64,000 nucleotides of DNA, from contig NZ_CP079216.1 in NCBI RefSeq assembly GCF_019316905.1, positions 2,232,001 through 2,296,000 on the forward strand, given 5' to 3'. A program made the translations under genes and the position numbers. This document shows, piece by piece, positions 43,815-51,131 of this stretch (positions are counted from its first letter, which is position 1; every line of letters starts with the position of its first letter). The notes below the pieces were generated by a model. It did no database searches. It was not told where the DNA came from and was given only the letters and a program-made list of their open reading frames with translations. This stretch comes from Tessaracoccus palaemonis (GTDB lineage: Bacteria > Actinomycetota > Actinomycetes > Propionibacteriales > Propionibacteriaceae).

Positions 43815-44672
43815 TCAGTAGACGGTCAGCCCGCGGGAGCGGAAGGTGGCGCGCGCGGCCTCGACGGACTCCGCGGTCGGCGGCTGCGTGTCGGCGAGCC
43901 GGTACTCCATGCCGAGCGAGGCCCACTTGTCGCGGCCCATCTGGTGGAAGGGCAGGATCTCGACGCGCGTCACCTGGCTCATCGAGGCGGCGTGGTCGGC
44001 GACCCGCGCGATGTTGGCCGGGTCGTCGGTGAGCCCGGGGACCAGCACGAAGCGCACCCAGGTCTCGATGCCGAGGCGCTCCAGGCGGCGGCCGAATTCC
44101 AGGGTCGGGGCCAGCTGGCGGCCCGTGACGCGCTCATAGGTCTCCTCGTCGCCCGACTTGAGATCGAGCAGGACGAGGTCGACGTCGGCGAGCAGCTCGT
44201 CGCCGGCCGCGGCGCCGAGGAAGCCGGACGTGTCGATCGCCGTGTGGATGGCGAGGTCCTTCGCGCCGCGCAGGATGCGCGCGGCGAAGGCGGGCTGCTG
44301 CAGGATCTCCCCGCCCGAGAGCGTGATGCCTCCGCCTGTCGCGCGGAACACGCCGCGGTAGCGCCGGATCCGGGCGAGCAGGTCGTCGGCGCGGACGGGG
44401 AGGCCCCGGGCGCCGGACATGGTGTCGGGGTTGTGGCAGTACAGGCAGCGCAGCGGGCAGCCGGCCACGAACGTGGTCATGCGGGTACCGGGGCCGTCGA
44501 CGGCCGTCACCAACTCCCAGGAGTGGACCGAACCGATCTCGCCGGCGCGCATCGCGGCGAACAGGTCACCCCGCCCGAGGTCCGTCACGACCGGGACCCC
44601 GCCCAGCGACGTGACGGACGGCGCGGACGCCACCGGGTCGAGCCCGATGGCGTCCACCAGGAGGTCCGTCAC
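43815..44672 (-). CDS. pflA: Pyruvate formate-lyase activating enzyme
   Basis: A radical-SAM enzyme that installs the glycyl radical on PflB. The iron-sulfur motif is GCPLRCLYCHNP with C72, C76 and C79 (C-x3-C-x2-C), followed by GGGITLSGGEILQQP, the SAM-binding GGE motif. At 285 residues it has about 40 more at the N-terminus than E. coli PflA. GTG 44672 directly follows the pflB stop and has GAGG eight bases upstream, so it was kept; ATG 44552 would give the usual length. It is co-transcribed with pflB. Confidence 0.94.
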   Translation of the reverse strand: MTDLLVDAIGLDPVASAPSVTSLGGVPVVTDLGRGDLFAAMRAGEIGSVHSWELVTAVDGPGTRMTTFVAGCPLRCLYCHNPDTMSGARGLPVRADDLLARIRRYRGVFRATGGGITLSGGEILQQPAFAARILRGAKDLAIHTAIDTSGFLGAAAGDELLADVDLVLLDLKSGDEETYERVTGRQLAPTLEFGRRLERLGIETWVRFVLVPGLTDDPANIARVADHAASMSQVTRVEILPFHQMGRDKWASLGMEYRLADTQPPTAESVEAARATFRSRGLTVY

Positions 44673-46946
44673 TCAGATCGCCTCGTGGAAGGTCCGCGAG
44701 AGGACGTCGAGCTGCTGCTCGCGGGTGAGCTTGACGAAGTTCACGGCGTAGCCGGAGACGCGGATCGTCAGCTGCGGGTAGTTCTCCGGGTTCTCCATGG
44801 CGTCGAGCAGCGTCTCGCGGTTGAGGACGTTGATGTTGGCGTGGTAGAGCCCCTCCCCCATGCCCGCGTCGAGGATGCCGACGAGGTTGGTGACCCGCTC
44901 CTCGTGCGTGCGGCCCAGTGCCGGCGGCGTGATGGTGTTGGTCAGCGAGATACCGTCGAGCGCGTCCTCGTAGGACAGCTTGCCGACGCTCATCATGGAG
45001 GCGACCATGCCGTGTGTGTCGGCGCCGTTCTCCGGGTTGGCGCCCGGCGCGAAGGGCGTGCCGGCCTCGTGGCCGCAGGGGAACGCGCCGGTGGCCTTGC
45101 CGTAGACCACGTTCGACGTGATCGTCAGCACGGACTGCGTCGGGACGGCATTGCGGTACATCTTGATGGCGCGGATCTTGTCCATCACGGTCTTGACGAC
45201 CAGCTGGGCGATCTCGTCGGCGCGGTCGTCGTCGTTGCCGTACTTCGGGAACTCGCCCTCGGTGATGTAGTCGATGACCAGGCCGGAGTCGTCCCGCACG
45301 GGCGTGACGGTCGCGTAGCGGATCGCGGCGAGCGAGTCGGCCACGATCGACAGGCCGGCGATGCCGCAGCCCATCGTGCGGACGATCTCGTCGTCGTGCA
45401 GCGCCATCTCCATCGCCTCGTAGGCGTACTTGTCGTGGCTGTAGTGGATGATGTTCAGGGCCTCGACGTAGGTGCGCACGACCCAGTCGAGCATCTTGTC
45501 GTACTTGGCCCAGACGGTGTCGAAGTCGAGGGGGGCGTCTCCGTCGACGGGCGCGAAGCCCTCGACGATCTGCTTGCCGCTGACCTCGTCGCGGCCGCCG
45601 TTGATGGCGTACAGGAGGGTCTTGGCCGCGTTGACGCGGGCGCCGAAGAACTGCATCTGCTTGCCGATCGCCATCGGGGAGACGCAGCAGGCGATGGCGG
45701 TGTCGTCGCCCCAGTGGGAGCGGATCGACGAGTCGGACTCGTACTGGATCGCGGAGGTCTCGATCGAGATCTCGGCACAGAAGTCCTTGTACCCGGCAGG
45801 CAGCGCGTCATCCCAGTAGATGGTGATGTTCGGCTCGGGCGCGGGGCCGAGGTTCCGCAGCGTCTGCAGCAGCCGGAACGACGACTTGGTCACCAGCGTG
45901 CGGCCGTCGTTGGCGAACCCGCCGTCGGACCAGGTCGCCCAGTACGGGTCACCAGAGAAGATGTTGTCGTAGTCGATCGTGCGGAGGAAGCGGACGATGC
46001 GCAGCTTGGTCACCAGCGCATCCATGGCCTCCTGGACCTCGGACTCGGTGATCAGGCCGGCGGCCAGGTCACGCTCGGCGTAGACGTCGAAGAAGCCCGA
46101 AAGGCGGCCGATGCTCATGGCGGCGCCGTCCTGGCTCTTCACGGACGCCAGGTACGCGAAGTACGTCCACTGGACGGCCTCGATGTAGTTGGCGGCCGGG
46201 CGCGACAGGTCGAAGCCGTAGCTGGCGCCGAGGTTCTTCAGCTTCTCGAGGGCCTTGATCTGCTCGGAGTGCTCCTCGCGGTAGCGCGCCCAATCCTCGG
46301 TGAAGTCCACCTGGTCGGTCACGCGACGCTTGTCGTTGCGCTTGGCCAGGATCAGCGCGTCGACGCCGTAGAGGGCGACGCGGCGGTAGTCGCCGATGAT
46401 GCGGCCGCGACCGTAGGCGTCGGGAAGGCCGGTGATGATGTGGGAGCTGCGCGCGGCGCGGATCCGCGGCGTGTAGATGTCGAAGACGGCCTCGTTGTGC
46501 GTCTTGCGGTAGCGGGTGAAGATCTCCTTGATCCGCTCGTCGGGCTCCAGGCCCGCCTCGCGGATGGCGGTCTCGACCATGCGCCAGCCGCCGGCGGGCA
46601 TCATCGGCCGCTTCAGCGGGACGTCGGTCTGCAGGCCGACGATGACGTCGTCGTCCGTGCTGATGTAGCCGGCGGGGAACGCGTCGACGTCCGCCGGGAT
46701 GTGGGTCTCGACGTCGTAGACGCGCTTGGCGCGCTCGACGCTCAGGTAGTCACGCTGGAGGGTGTCCCACACCTGGAGCGTCTTGCGGGTGGGGCCGGCC
46801 AGGAAGCTGGAGTCGCCGACGTACGGCGTGTAGTTCGTCAGGATGAAGTCGCGCACGTCGATGGCGGTGCGCCAGTTGCCGTCGGTGAAACCCTCCCACG
46901 GGTCTTCGCGATGTAGGTCCTTGCTAGCGGTGGCCGTGGCCGACAT
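44673..46946 (-). CDS. pflB: Formate C-acetyltransferase (pyruvate formate-lyase)
   Basis: Converts pyruvate and CoA to acetyl-CoA and formate under anoxia. The catalytic pair C420-C421 lies in [15 protein letters not shown], and the radical glycine G732 in RVSGYAVNF close to the C-terminus. The 757 residues match classical PflB and not the diol dehydratase or choline lyase relatives. It is followed at once by its activase gene. A TTGACA promoter with two inverted repeats lies upstream. Its presence indicates mixed-acid type fermentation in a facultative or strict anaerobe. Confidence 0.97.
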   Translation of the reverse strand: MSATATASKDLHREDPWEGFTDGNWRTAIDVRDFILTNYTPYVGDSSFLAGPTRKTLQVWDTLQRDYLSVERAKRVYDVETHIPADVDAFPAGYISTDDDVIVGLQTDVPLKRPMMPAGGWRMVETAIREAGLEPDERIKEIFTRYRKTHNEAVFDIYTPRIRAARSSHIITGLPDAYGRGRIIGDYRRVALYGVDALILAKRNDKRRVTDQVDFTEDWARYREEHSEQIKALEKLKNLGASYGFDLSRPAANYIEAVQWTYFAYLASVKSQDGAAMSIGRLSGFFDVYAERDLAAGLITESEVQEAMDALVTKLRIVRFLRTIDYDNIFSGDPYWATWSDGGFANDGRTLVTKSSFRLLQTLRNLGPAPEPNITIYWDDALPAGYKDFCAEISIETSAIQYESDSSIRSHWGDDTAIACCVSPMAIGKQMQFFGARVNAAKTLLYAINGGRDEVSGKQIVEGFAPVDGDAPLDFDTVWAKYDKMLDWVVRTYVEALNIIHYSHDKYAYEAMEMALHDDEIVRTMGCGIAGLSIVADSLAAIRYATVTPVRDDSGLVIDYITEGEFPKYGNDDDRADEIAQLVVKTVMDKIRAIKMYRNAVPTQSVLTITSNVVYGKATGAFPCGHEAGTPFAPGANPENGADTHGMVASMMSVGKLSYEDALDGISLTNTITPPALGRTHEERVTNLVGILDAGMGEGLYHANINVLNRETLLDAMENPENYPQLTIRVSGYAVNFVKLTREQQLDVLSRTFHEAI

Positions 46947-46971
46947 TTTGCTCCTGGTGTGACAGACGAAA

Positions 46972-46992
46972 CTCGCCGCCTACTGTGGCGAG
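46972..46992. promoter_or_regulatory. Inverted repeat over the pflB -10 box
   Basis: CTCGCC (46972-46977) and GGCGAG (46987-46992) flank and overlap the predicted -10 box of pflB. It may be an operator or merely a chance GC repeat. Confidence 0.35.
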
Positions 46993-47005
46993 CAGTGCGT
47001 GTCAA
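46977..47005 (-). promoter_or_regulatory. Predicted pflB-pflA promoter
   Basis: A perfect -35, TTGACA (47000-47005), and TAGGCG (-10, 46977-46982) are 17 bases apart on the minus strand. CAGGAG just before the ATG provides a ribosome-binding site, so this mRNA has a normal leader. Confidence 0.62.
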
Positions 47006-47022
47006 TACTACGCCCGATAGTA
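47006..47022. promoter_or_regulatory. Inverted repeat TACTA-N7-TAGTA upstream of pflB -35
   Basis: TACTA (47006-47010) and TAGTA (47018-47022) lie immediately upstream of the TTGACA -35 box, where an activator would bind. It does not match the FNR, CRP or Rex consensus. Confidence 0.4.
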
Positions 47023-47101
47023 ATTTTCCCAGAATCGAAGGAGGGTCCCGGTCACTGCGTTCACCGACAGCGTCAGCCCGGGGCGGCGCAGGCACTCTCG
47101 C

Positions 47102-47129
47102 GCGTGCGCGCCCGCGCGGGCGCGCACGC
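47102..47129. promoter_or_regulatory. Perfect 28-base palindrome before the cNMP/CBS gene
   Basis: GCGTGCGCGCCCGC (47102-47115) is followed directly by its reverse complement (47116-47129), 17 bases before ATG 47146 and just upstream of a TAATGT -10 box. It could be an operator in the -35 region or a cruciform-prone sequence. Confidence 0.55.
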
Positions 47130-47132
47130 CGG

Positions 47133-47138
47133 TAATGT
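47133..47138 (+). promoter_or_regulatory. -10 box for the cNMP/CBS/DUF294 gene
   Basis: TAATGT lies seven bases before ATG 47146 with no Shine-Dalgarno sequence, consistent with a leaderless transcript. Confidence 0.45.
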
Positions 47139-47145
47139 CGCGCCC

Positions 47146-48972
47146 ATGAGTGAGCTGGCGGAGGTGACTGCGTTCCTCGGCGGGCGCGAGCCGTGGTCCG
47201 CGCTCCCCCGGGGTCAGTTGGCCGCGCTCGCCCGGCGCGCCGAAGCCGTCTACTTCCCCCGAGGAAGCACCGTGCTCTCCGCCGGCGATCACCCGTCGAG
47301 CATGTTCGTGATCCGCTCCGGGGCGGTCGAGGTGCGCGACGTGAGCGACCAGCTCGCCACGATCGAGGAGGAGGGGGGGTGCTTCGGGCAGTCGTCCATC
47401 GTCGAGCGACGCCCGTCGCGGTTCAGCTTCAGGACCGTCGAGGACACGCTGCTGTGGCGCTTCGATGCCGGCGTCGTCGATGAGCTCGTCGCGCTGCCGA
47501 AGGTCAGCCGCTACTTCACCGCCTCGAGACTTGGCGACGCGACGCAGCAGGGAGCGCCGGAGGGCGGCCCGGTGCTGCAGGTACGGGTCGAGGACATGCT
47601 CACCCGCGGCGCGGTGTCGATCCGCTCCGATGCCACCGTGCGCGACGCCGCCCGGCTGATGGATGAGCAACGCATCTCCTCGATCGTCGTGACCCGCGAC
47701 GACCGCCTGGTCGGCATCCTCACCGACCGCGACCTGCGCCGCGTCGTCGCCAGGCAGATTCCCGGGGAGACCCCGTTGCGGGAGGTGATGACGCTCTCCC
47801 CCGTCACGGTCAGCCCGGACGCGCTCGCCCTCGACGTGCTCCTCACGCTCGTCGAGAACCGCATCCACCACCTGCCCGTGGTGCGCGGCGATCAGCTCCT
47901 CGGCATGGTCACCTCCGGCGACCTGATGCGGTTGGAGCGCTCCAGCCCCTTGTACCTCGTGGGTGACCTCGCCCGCCAGGGCGACGTCGAGGGGCTGGCG
48001 GCTGTGATGCGCCGCGTGCCCGGCCTGGTCACGCGCCTGCTGCGCCAGGACGCGACCGCGGAGGACATCGGCCGCATCGTGAGCCGGACGACCGAGGCAC
48101 TGTGGCAGCGCCTGGGGGCGCTGGCCGAGGAGCGCTTCGGGCCACCCCCCGTCGCGTACTGCTGGGTCGCGCTGGGCTCCCTGGCCCGTCAGGAGCAGGC
48201 CCTCGGCTCCGACCAGGACCACGCGTTCATCCTCAGCGACGAGGCGCTCCCCGAGCACGACGACTACTTCGCATCCGTGGCCGGGTTCCTGACCGACGCC
48301 CTGGTTGAGTGCGGCTTCCCCCGCTGCCAGGGTGACGTGATGGCCACGAACCCACGCTGGCGGCAGCCCGTCTCGGGCTGGTGGCACACCTTCTCGGCCT
48401 GGCTGGCCTCCCCCACCGCCGACGCAGTGCTCGGGTCATCGATCTTCTTCGACATGCGACCGGTCTTCGGCGACGGCAACCTGGCGGCCGGTCTGCAGCG
48501 CCGGATCCTGGCCGCCGCCCCCGGCGCCTCCCGCTTCCTCGGGCACCTCGCCTCGCACGCGAACGACATCGAGGTGCCGCTCGGATTCCTGCGCGGCCTT
48601 GTCGTCGAGCGGCAGGGCAGCCATCGGGACCAGCTCGACATCAAGAAGGGCGGGCTGACGCCGATCGTCGACGTCGCCCGGCTGTACGCCCTGCGCTGGG
48701 GCCTGCCGCAGGTCGGCACCCGCCCGCGGCTCGCGGCCGCCGCGCTGCACGGCGTCCACGTCGACAACCTGCTCGACGCGCATGAGTACCTGGGCTACAC
48801 GCGCCTCCAGCATCAGGGGCGGCAGGTGGGCCGCGACGAGGAGCCCGACAATCACCTCGCGCCGTCGGAGCTCACCGAGTTCGAGCGCCGCTCGCTACGC
48901 GACGCCTTCTGGTACGTCTCGCAGGCGCAGAAGGCCCTGACCGTGACGTTCCAGACCCAGTTCATCGGCTGA
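47146..48972 (+). CDS. cNMP-binding, CBS-pair and DUF294 nucleotidyltransferase-like protein
   Basis: A 608-residue multidomain protein. Order: cyclic-nucleotide-binding fold (about 10-130, SMFVIRSGAVEVRDV), two CBS domains (about 145-265, ISSIVVTRDDRLVGILTDRD and IHHLPVVRGDQLLGMVTSGD), DUF294 nucleotidyltransferase-like domain (about 290-430, with ALGSLARQEQALGSDQDHA), and a C-terminal DUF294_C helical domain. The GS-x10-DxD pattern resembles GlnD/GlnE-type nucleotidyltransferases, so it may modify a protein in response to nucleotides; no target is known. The exonuclease gene begins three bases after its stop, a pairing seen in many bacteria, often beside acetate or solute symporters. Confidence 0.86.
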   Translation: MSELAEVTAFLGGREPWSALPRGQLAALARRAEAVYFPRGSTVLSAGDHPSSMFVIRSGAVEVRDVSDQLATIEEEGGCFGQSSIVERRPSRFSFRTVEDTLLWRFDAGVVDELVALPKVSRYFTASRLGDATQQGAPEGGPVLQVRVEDMLTRGAVSIRSDATVRDAARLMDEQRISSIVVTRDDRLVGILTDRDLRRVVARQIPGETPLREVMTLSPVTVSPDALALDVLLTLVENRIHHLPVVRGDQLLGMVTSGDLMRLERSSPLYLVGDLARQGDVEGLAAVMRRVPGLVTRLLRQDATAEDIGRIVSRTTEALWQRLGALAEERFGPPPVAYCWVALGSLARQEQALGSDQDHAFILSDEALPEHDDYFASVAGFLTDALVECGFPRCQGDVMATNPRWRQPVSGWWHTFSAWLASPTADAVLGSSIFFDMRPVFGDGNLAAGLQRRILAAAPGASRFLGHLASHANDIEVPLGFLRGLVVERQGSHRDQLDIKKGGLTPIVDVARLYALRWGLPQVGTRPRLAAAALHGVHVDNLLDAHEYLGYTRLQHQGRQVGRDEEPDNHLAPSELTEFERRSLRDAFWYVSQAQKALTVTFQTQFIG

Positions 48973-48975
48973 CGC

Positions 48976-49638
48976 ATGGCCTGGTTCCGACGTGGCAATG
49001 CCGTCCTGGCCCCTCGCGTTCCTTACGGGCCGCTGCGGCGGTTCCTGCTCTCGACCCCGCCCGGGCGCGACACCCCGCTGGAGGAGTTGCGTCTGCTGGC
49101 GATCGACCTCGAGACCACCGGGCTGTCGCCGGCCAGCGACCACATCCTCTCGGTCGGCATGGTGGACGTCGACGGGCTGTGCATCCCGCTCGGCACCGCC
49201 ACCAACGTCCTGGTCAACCCGGGCACCGGCGTCGGCCAGTCCGCCGTGATCCACGGCCTGACCGACGACGAGCTGCTCGCCGACGGGATCCCTCCCGCGG
49301 CGGCACTCGACCTCGTCTTCGAGCGCCTCGTCGGTCGGGTGCTGCTGGCCCACCACGCCGGCGTGGAGGTCGGCTTCCTGACCGCCGCGGTGCGCTCCCT
49401 CCACGGGATCACGATCGGCATTCCCGCGGTCGACACGATGGTGCTGGGGCACCGGGCGCTCGGCATCGGCGAGGACCACCCGGCCGACGCGCTGCGCCTG
49501 TGGCGGCTGCGGCGTCGCAGCGGCCTGCCGACCTACAAGGGGCACGACGCGGTCGTGGACGCCCTGGCGTGCGCGGAGTTGTACCTCGCCCTGGCCCAGG
49601 AGCTGGGGCTGCGCCGGTTCGCTCAGGTCCGCGCCTGA
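48976..49638 (+). CDS. DnaQ-like 3'-5' exonuclease
   Basis: A DEDDh-type exonuclease of 220 residues. Exo I is AIDLETTGL, Exo II HHAGVEVGF and Exo III HDAVVDALA; the catalytic Asp, Glu, Asp and Asp and the general-base His are present. It resembles the epsilon proofreading subunit but is a stand-alone domain. Linked to the cNMP/CBS/DUF294 gene with three bases between, the two very likely act in one pathway. Its 3' end overlaps the convergent NUDIX gene by 16 bases. Confidence 0.87.
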   Translation: MAWFRRGNAVLAPRVPYGPLRRFLLSTPPGRDTPLEELRLLAIDLETTGLSPASDHILSVGMVDVDGLCIPLGTATNVLVNPGTGVGQSAVIHGLTDDELLADGIPPAAALDLVFERLVGRVLLAHHAGVEVGFLTAAVRSLHGITIGIPAVDTMVLGHRALGIGEDHPADALRLWRLRRRSGLPTYKGHDAVVDALACAELYLALAQELGLRRFAQVRA

Positions 49639-50186
49639 GGCCCCAGGTCGCCGAGCAGCATGACGGTCTCGTCCCAGCCGGGCGCGAGCCACTCCAGCAG
49701 CTGCGGCAGCTCCACGGGGAACACCTCGACGTCGATCGCCGCGAACTCGTCGGCCGTGAACCAGTGCAGGGAGTCGACGAAGTGGCGCTCGACCTCGGTC
49801 CACCCGTCGGTTGCCAGAGCCTCGTCGGACAGGTCGCCGTCGAGTCGCCCGACGAAGAACTCCTCGGCCTGGCGGACCGGACGGGCGAAGAAGTCGAAGA
49901 CAGAGCTGCGGGCCGCAACCGGGCCCGTCAGAGCGCCTGGGTCGAGCACCAGCCCCGTCTCCTCGAGCACCTCCCGCACGGCCGCCTCCCGTGCCGTCTC
50001 GCCCGGGTCGATGCCTCCGCCGACCGTGAACCACCAGGTGCGCTCCGGCTGCTGGGCGTCGTGGGCCTGCACCAGCAGGAGGCGACCGGCGCCGTCGAAG
50101 AGCAGCACCCGGGCGGCGCGGCGGAACGGGAGCCCGTCGTCGCCGATCCTCCAGCCCTCCCCCGGCAGCGGTCCGTCGTCAGTCAC
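49623..50186 (-). CDS. NUDIX hydrolase
   Basis: A 187-residue nucleoside-diphosphate-X hydrolase. The Nudix box is GGIDPGETAREAAVREVLEE followed by TGL, matching Gx5Ex7REUxEExGU. Substrate cannot be deduced. GTG 50186 lies seven bases after TAGGGT, suggesting a leaderless start; GTG 50195 is an alternative. It is divergent from eutS and convergent with the exonuclease gene. Confidence 0.88.
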   Translation of the reverse strand: MTDDGPLPGEGWRIGDDGLPFRRAARVLLFDGAGRLLLVQAHDAQQPERTWWFTVGGGIDPGETAREAAVREVLEETGLVLDPGALTGPVAARSSVFDFFARPVRQAEEFFVGRLDGDLSDEALATDGWTEVERHFVDSLHWFTADEFAAIDVEVFPVELPQLLEWLAPGWDETVMLLGDLGPQART

Positions 50187-50193
50187 GGGCCCC

Positions 50194-50199
50194 ACCCTA
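50194..50199 (-). promoter_or_regulatory. -10 box for the NUDIX gene
   Basis: TAGGGT on the minus strand, seven bases (GGGGCCC) before GTG 50186, with no Shine-Dalgarno sequence. Confidence 0.4.
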
Positions 50200-50275
50200 C
50201 GGCCAGGGTCGCCCCGGGTCGCGGAGTTGAGGCACTGGACCTAGACTCGGCGGTGACAACCGACGGAGGGCAACG

Positions 50276-50635
50276 ATGGCCGACGACAACCTCACCCGCA
50301 TCATCCAGGAGACGGTCCCGGGCCGTCAGATCACGCTGGCGCACATCATCGCGCGGCCGCGGCCGATCATCTACAAGAAGCTCGGCCTGAACCCGGGGAT
50401 CGACTACTCGCAGTCCGCGATCGGCGTGCTGACGATGACGCCGGCCGAGATGGCGATCATCGGCTCGGACCTGGCGACCAAGGCCTCCGACATCGAACTC
50501 GGGTTCCTCGACCGCTTCTCGGGCACCCTGATCTTCACCGGGACGCTGTCGAATGTGGAGCAGGCGATCAGGGAGATCCTCAACTACGCCGAGCACACGC
50601 TGCGTTTCACGGTGTGCCCCGTCTCGCGCTCCTGA
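50276..50635 (+). CDS. eutS: Bacterial microcompartment shell protein, EutS/PduU type
   Basis: A 119-residue circularly permuted BMC-domain protein. It aligns closely with E. coli EutS: IIQETVPGRQITLAHIIARP, then AIGVLTMTPAEMAIIGSDLA and LGFLDRFSGTLIFTGTLSNVE. EutS/PduU form bent hexamers in the shell of ethanolamine or propanediol microcompartments. A normal GGAGGG site lies five bases before the ATG and a TAGACT -10 box at 50242-50247. It is coupled (TGATG) to a EutP/PduV GTPase gene. No other shell protein or signature enzyme is in the window, so the pair is an orphan or satellite locus. Confidence 0.92.
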   Translation: MADDNLTRIIQETVPGRQITLAHIIARPRPIIYKKLGLNPGIDYSQSAIGVLTMTPAEMAIIGSDLATKASDIELGFLDRFSGTLIFTGTLSNVEQAIREILNYAEHTLRFTVCPVSRS

Positions 50636-51057
50636 TGCGCAAGATCATGCTGGTCGGCCGCGTCGGGAGCGGCAAGACCACGCTGACGCAGGTGCTGAGG
50701 GGCGAACAGATCAGCTACCACAAGACGCAGTACATCAACCACCACGACGTGGTGATCGACACGCCCGGCGAGTACGCGGAGACCAAGGAACTGGCCCGCG
50801 GGCTGGCGCTGTACAGCTATGAGGCCGACGTCATCGGTCTCCTGCTCAGCGCGACGGAGCCCTTCTCGCTGTACCCGCCGAACCTGACCGGGTCGGTGAA
50901 CCGGGAGGTCATCGGCATCGTGACCCGCATCGACGACCCCGAGGGTGACGCGGACCAGGCCGAGCGGTGGCTCGAGCTGACCGGCGTCGAGCACATCTTC
51001 CGGGTCTCCGCCGTCACCGGCGAGGGCGTCGAGGAGCTGCTCGCGCACCTCGCCTGA
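50635..51057 (+). CDS. eutP: EutP/PduV-type small GTPase
   Basis: A 140-residue Ras-like GTPase associated with microcompartments. G1 is GRVGSGKT (8-15), G3 DTPGEY, G4 TRIDD (the usual Lys is Arg) and G5 SAVTGEG. The family pattern QYINHHDVVIDTPGEY is conserved. PduV has been reported to associate with the outside of microcompartments and influence their movement; acetate-kinase activity has been reported for a EutP. ATG 50635 overlaps the eutS stop by one base, so translation is coupled. Confidence 0.9.
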   Translation: MRKIMLVGRVGSGKTTLTQVLRGEQISYHKTQYINHHDVVIDTPGEYAETKELARGLALYSYEADVIGLLLSATEPFSLYPPNLTGSVNREVIGIVTRIDDPEGDADQAERWLELTGVEHIFRVSAVTGEGVEELLAHLA

Positions 51058-51093
51058 GGCCGGGCGCGACGGCCCGGACGCCGAACCACACCG

Positions 51094-51123
51094 TTGGGAT
51101 TTGCCCGCGACGGCGACTAGAGT
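51094..51123 (+). promoter_or_regulatory. Predicted promoter of the helicase gene
   Basis: TTGGGA (-35, 51094-51099) and TAGAGT (-10, 51118-51123) are 18 bases apart. The -10 is eight bases before GTG 51132, so the transcript should begin at or next to the start codon. Confidence 0.55.
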
Positions 51124-51131
51124 GGCCGACC

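Noticed and set aside
43806-46916. A 1036-codon plus-strand frame opposite pflA and pflB
   Set aside because: Spans two convincing minus-strand genes and has the composition of an antisense shadow.
44673-51057. PflB as the signature enzyme of a glycyl-radical microcompartment with EutS
   Set aside because: PflB has classical length and active site with no encapsulation-peptide extension, lies on the opposite strand, and is separated from eutS by unrelated genes.
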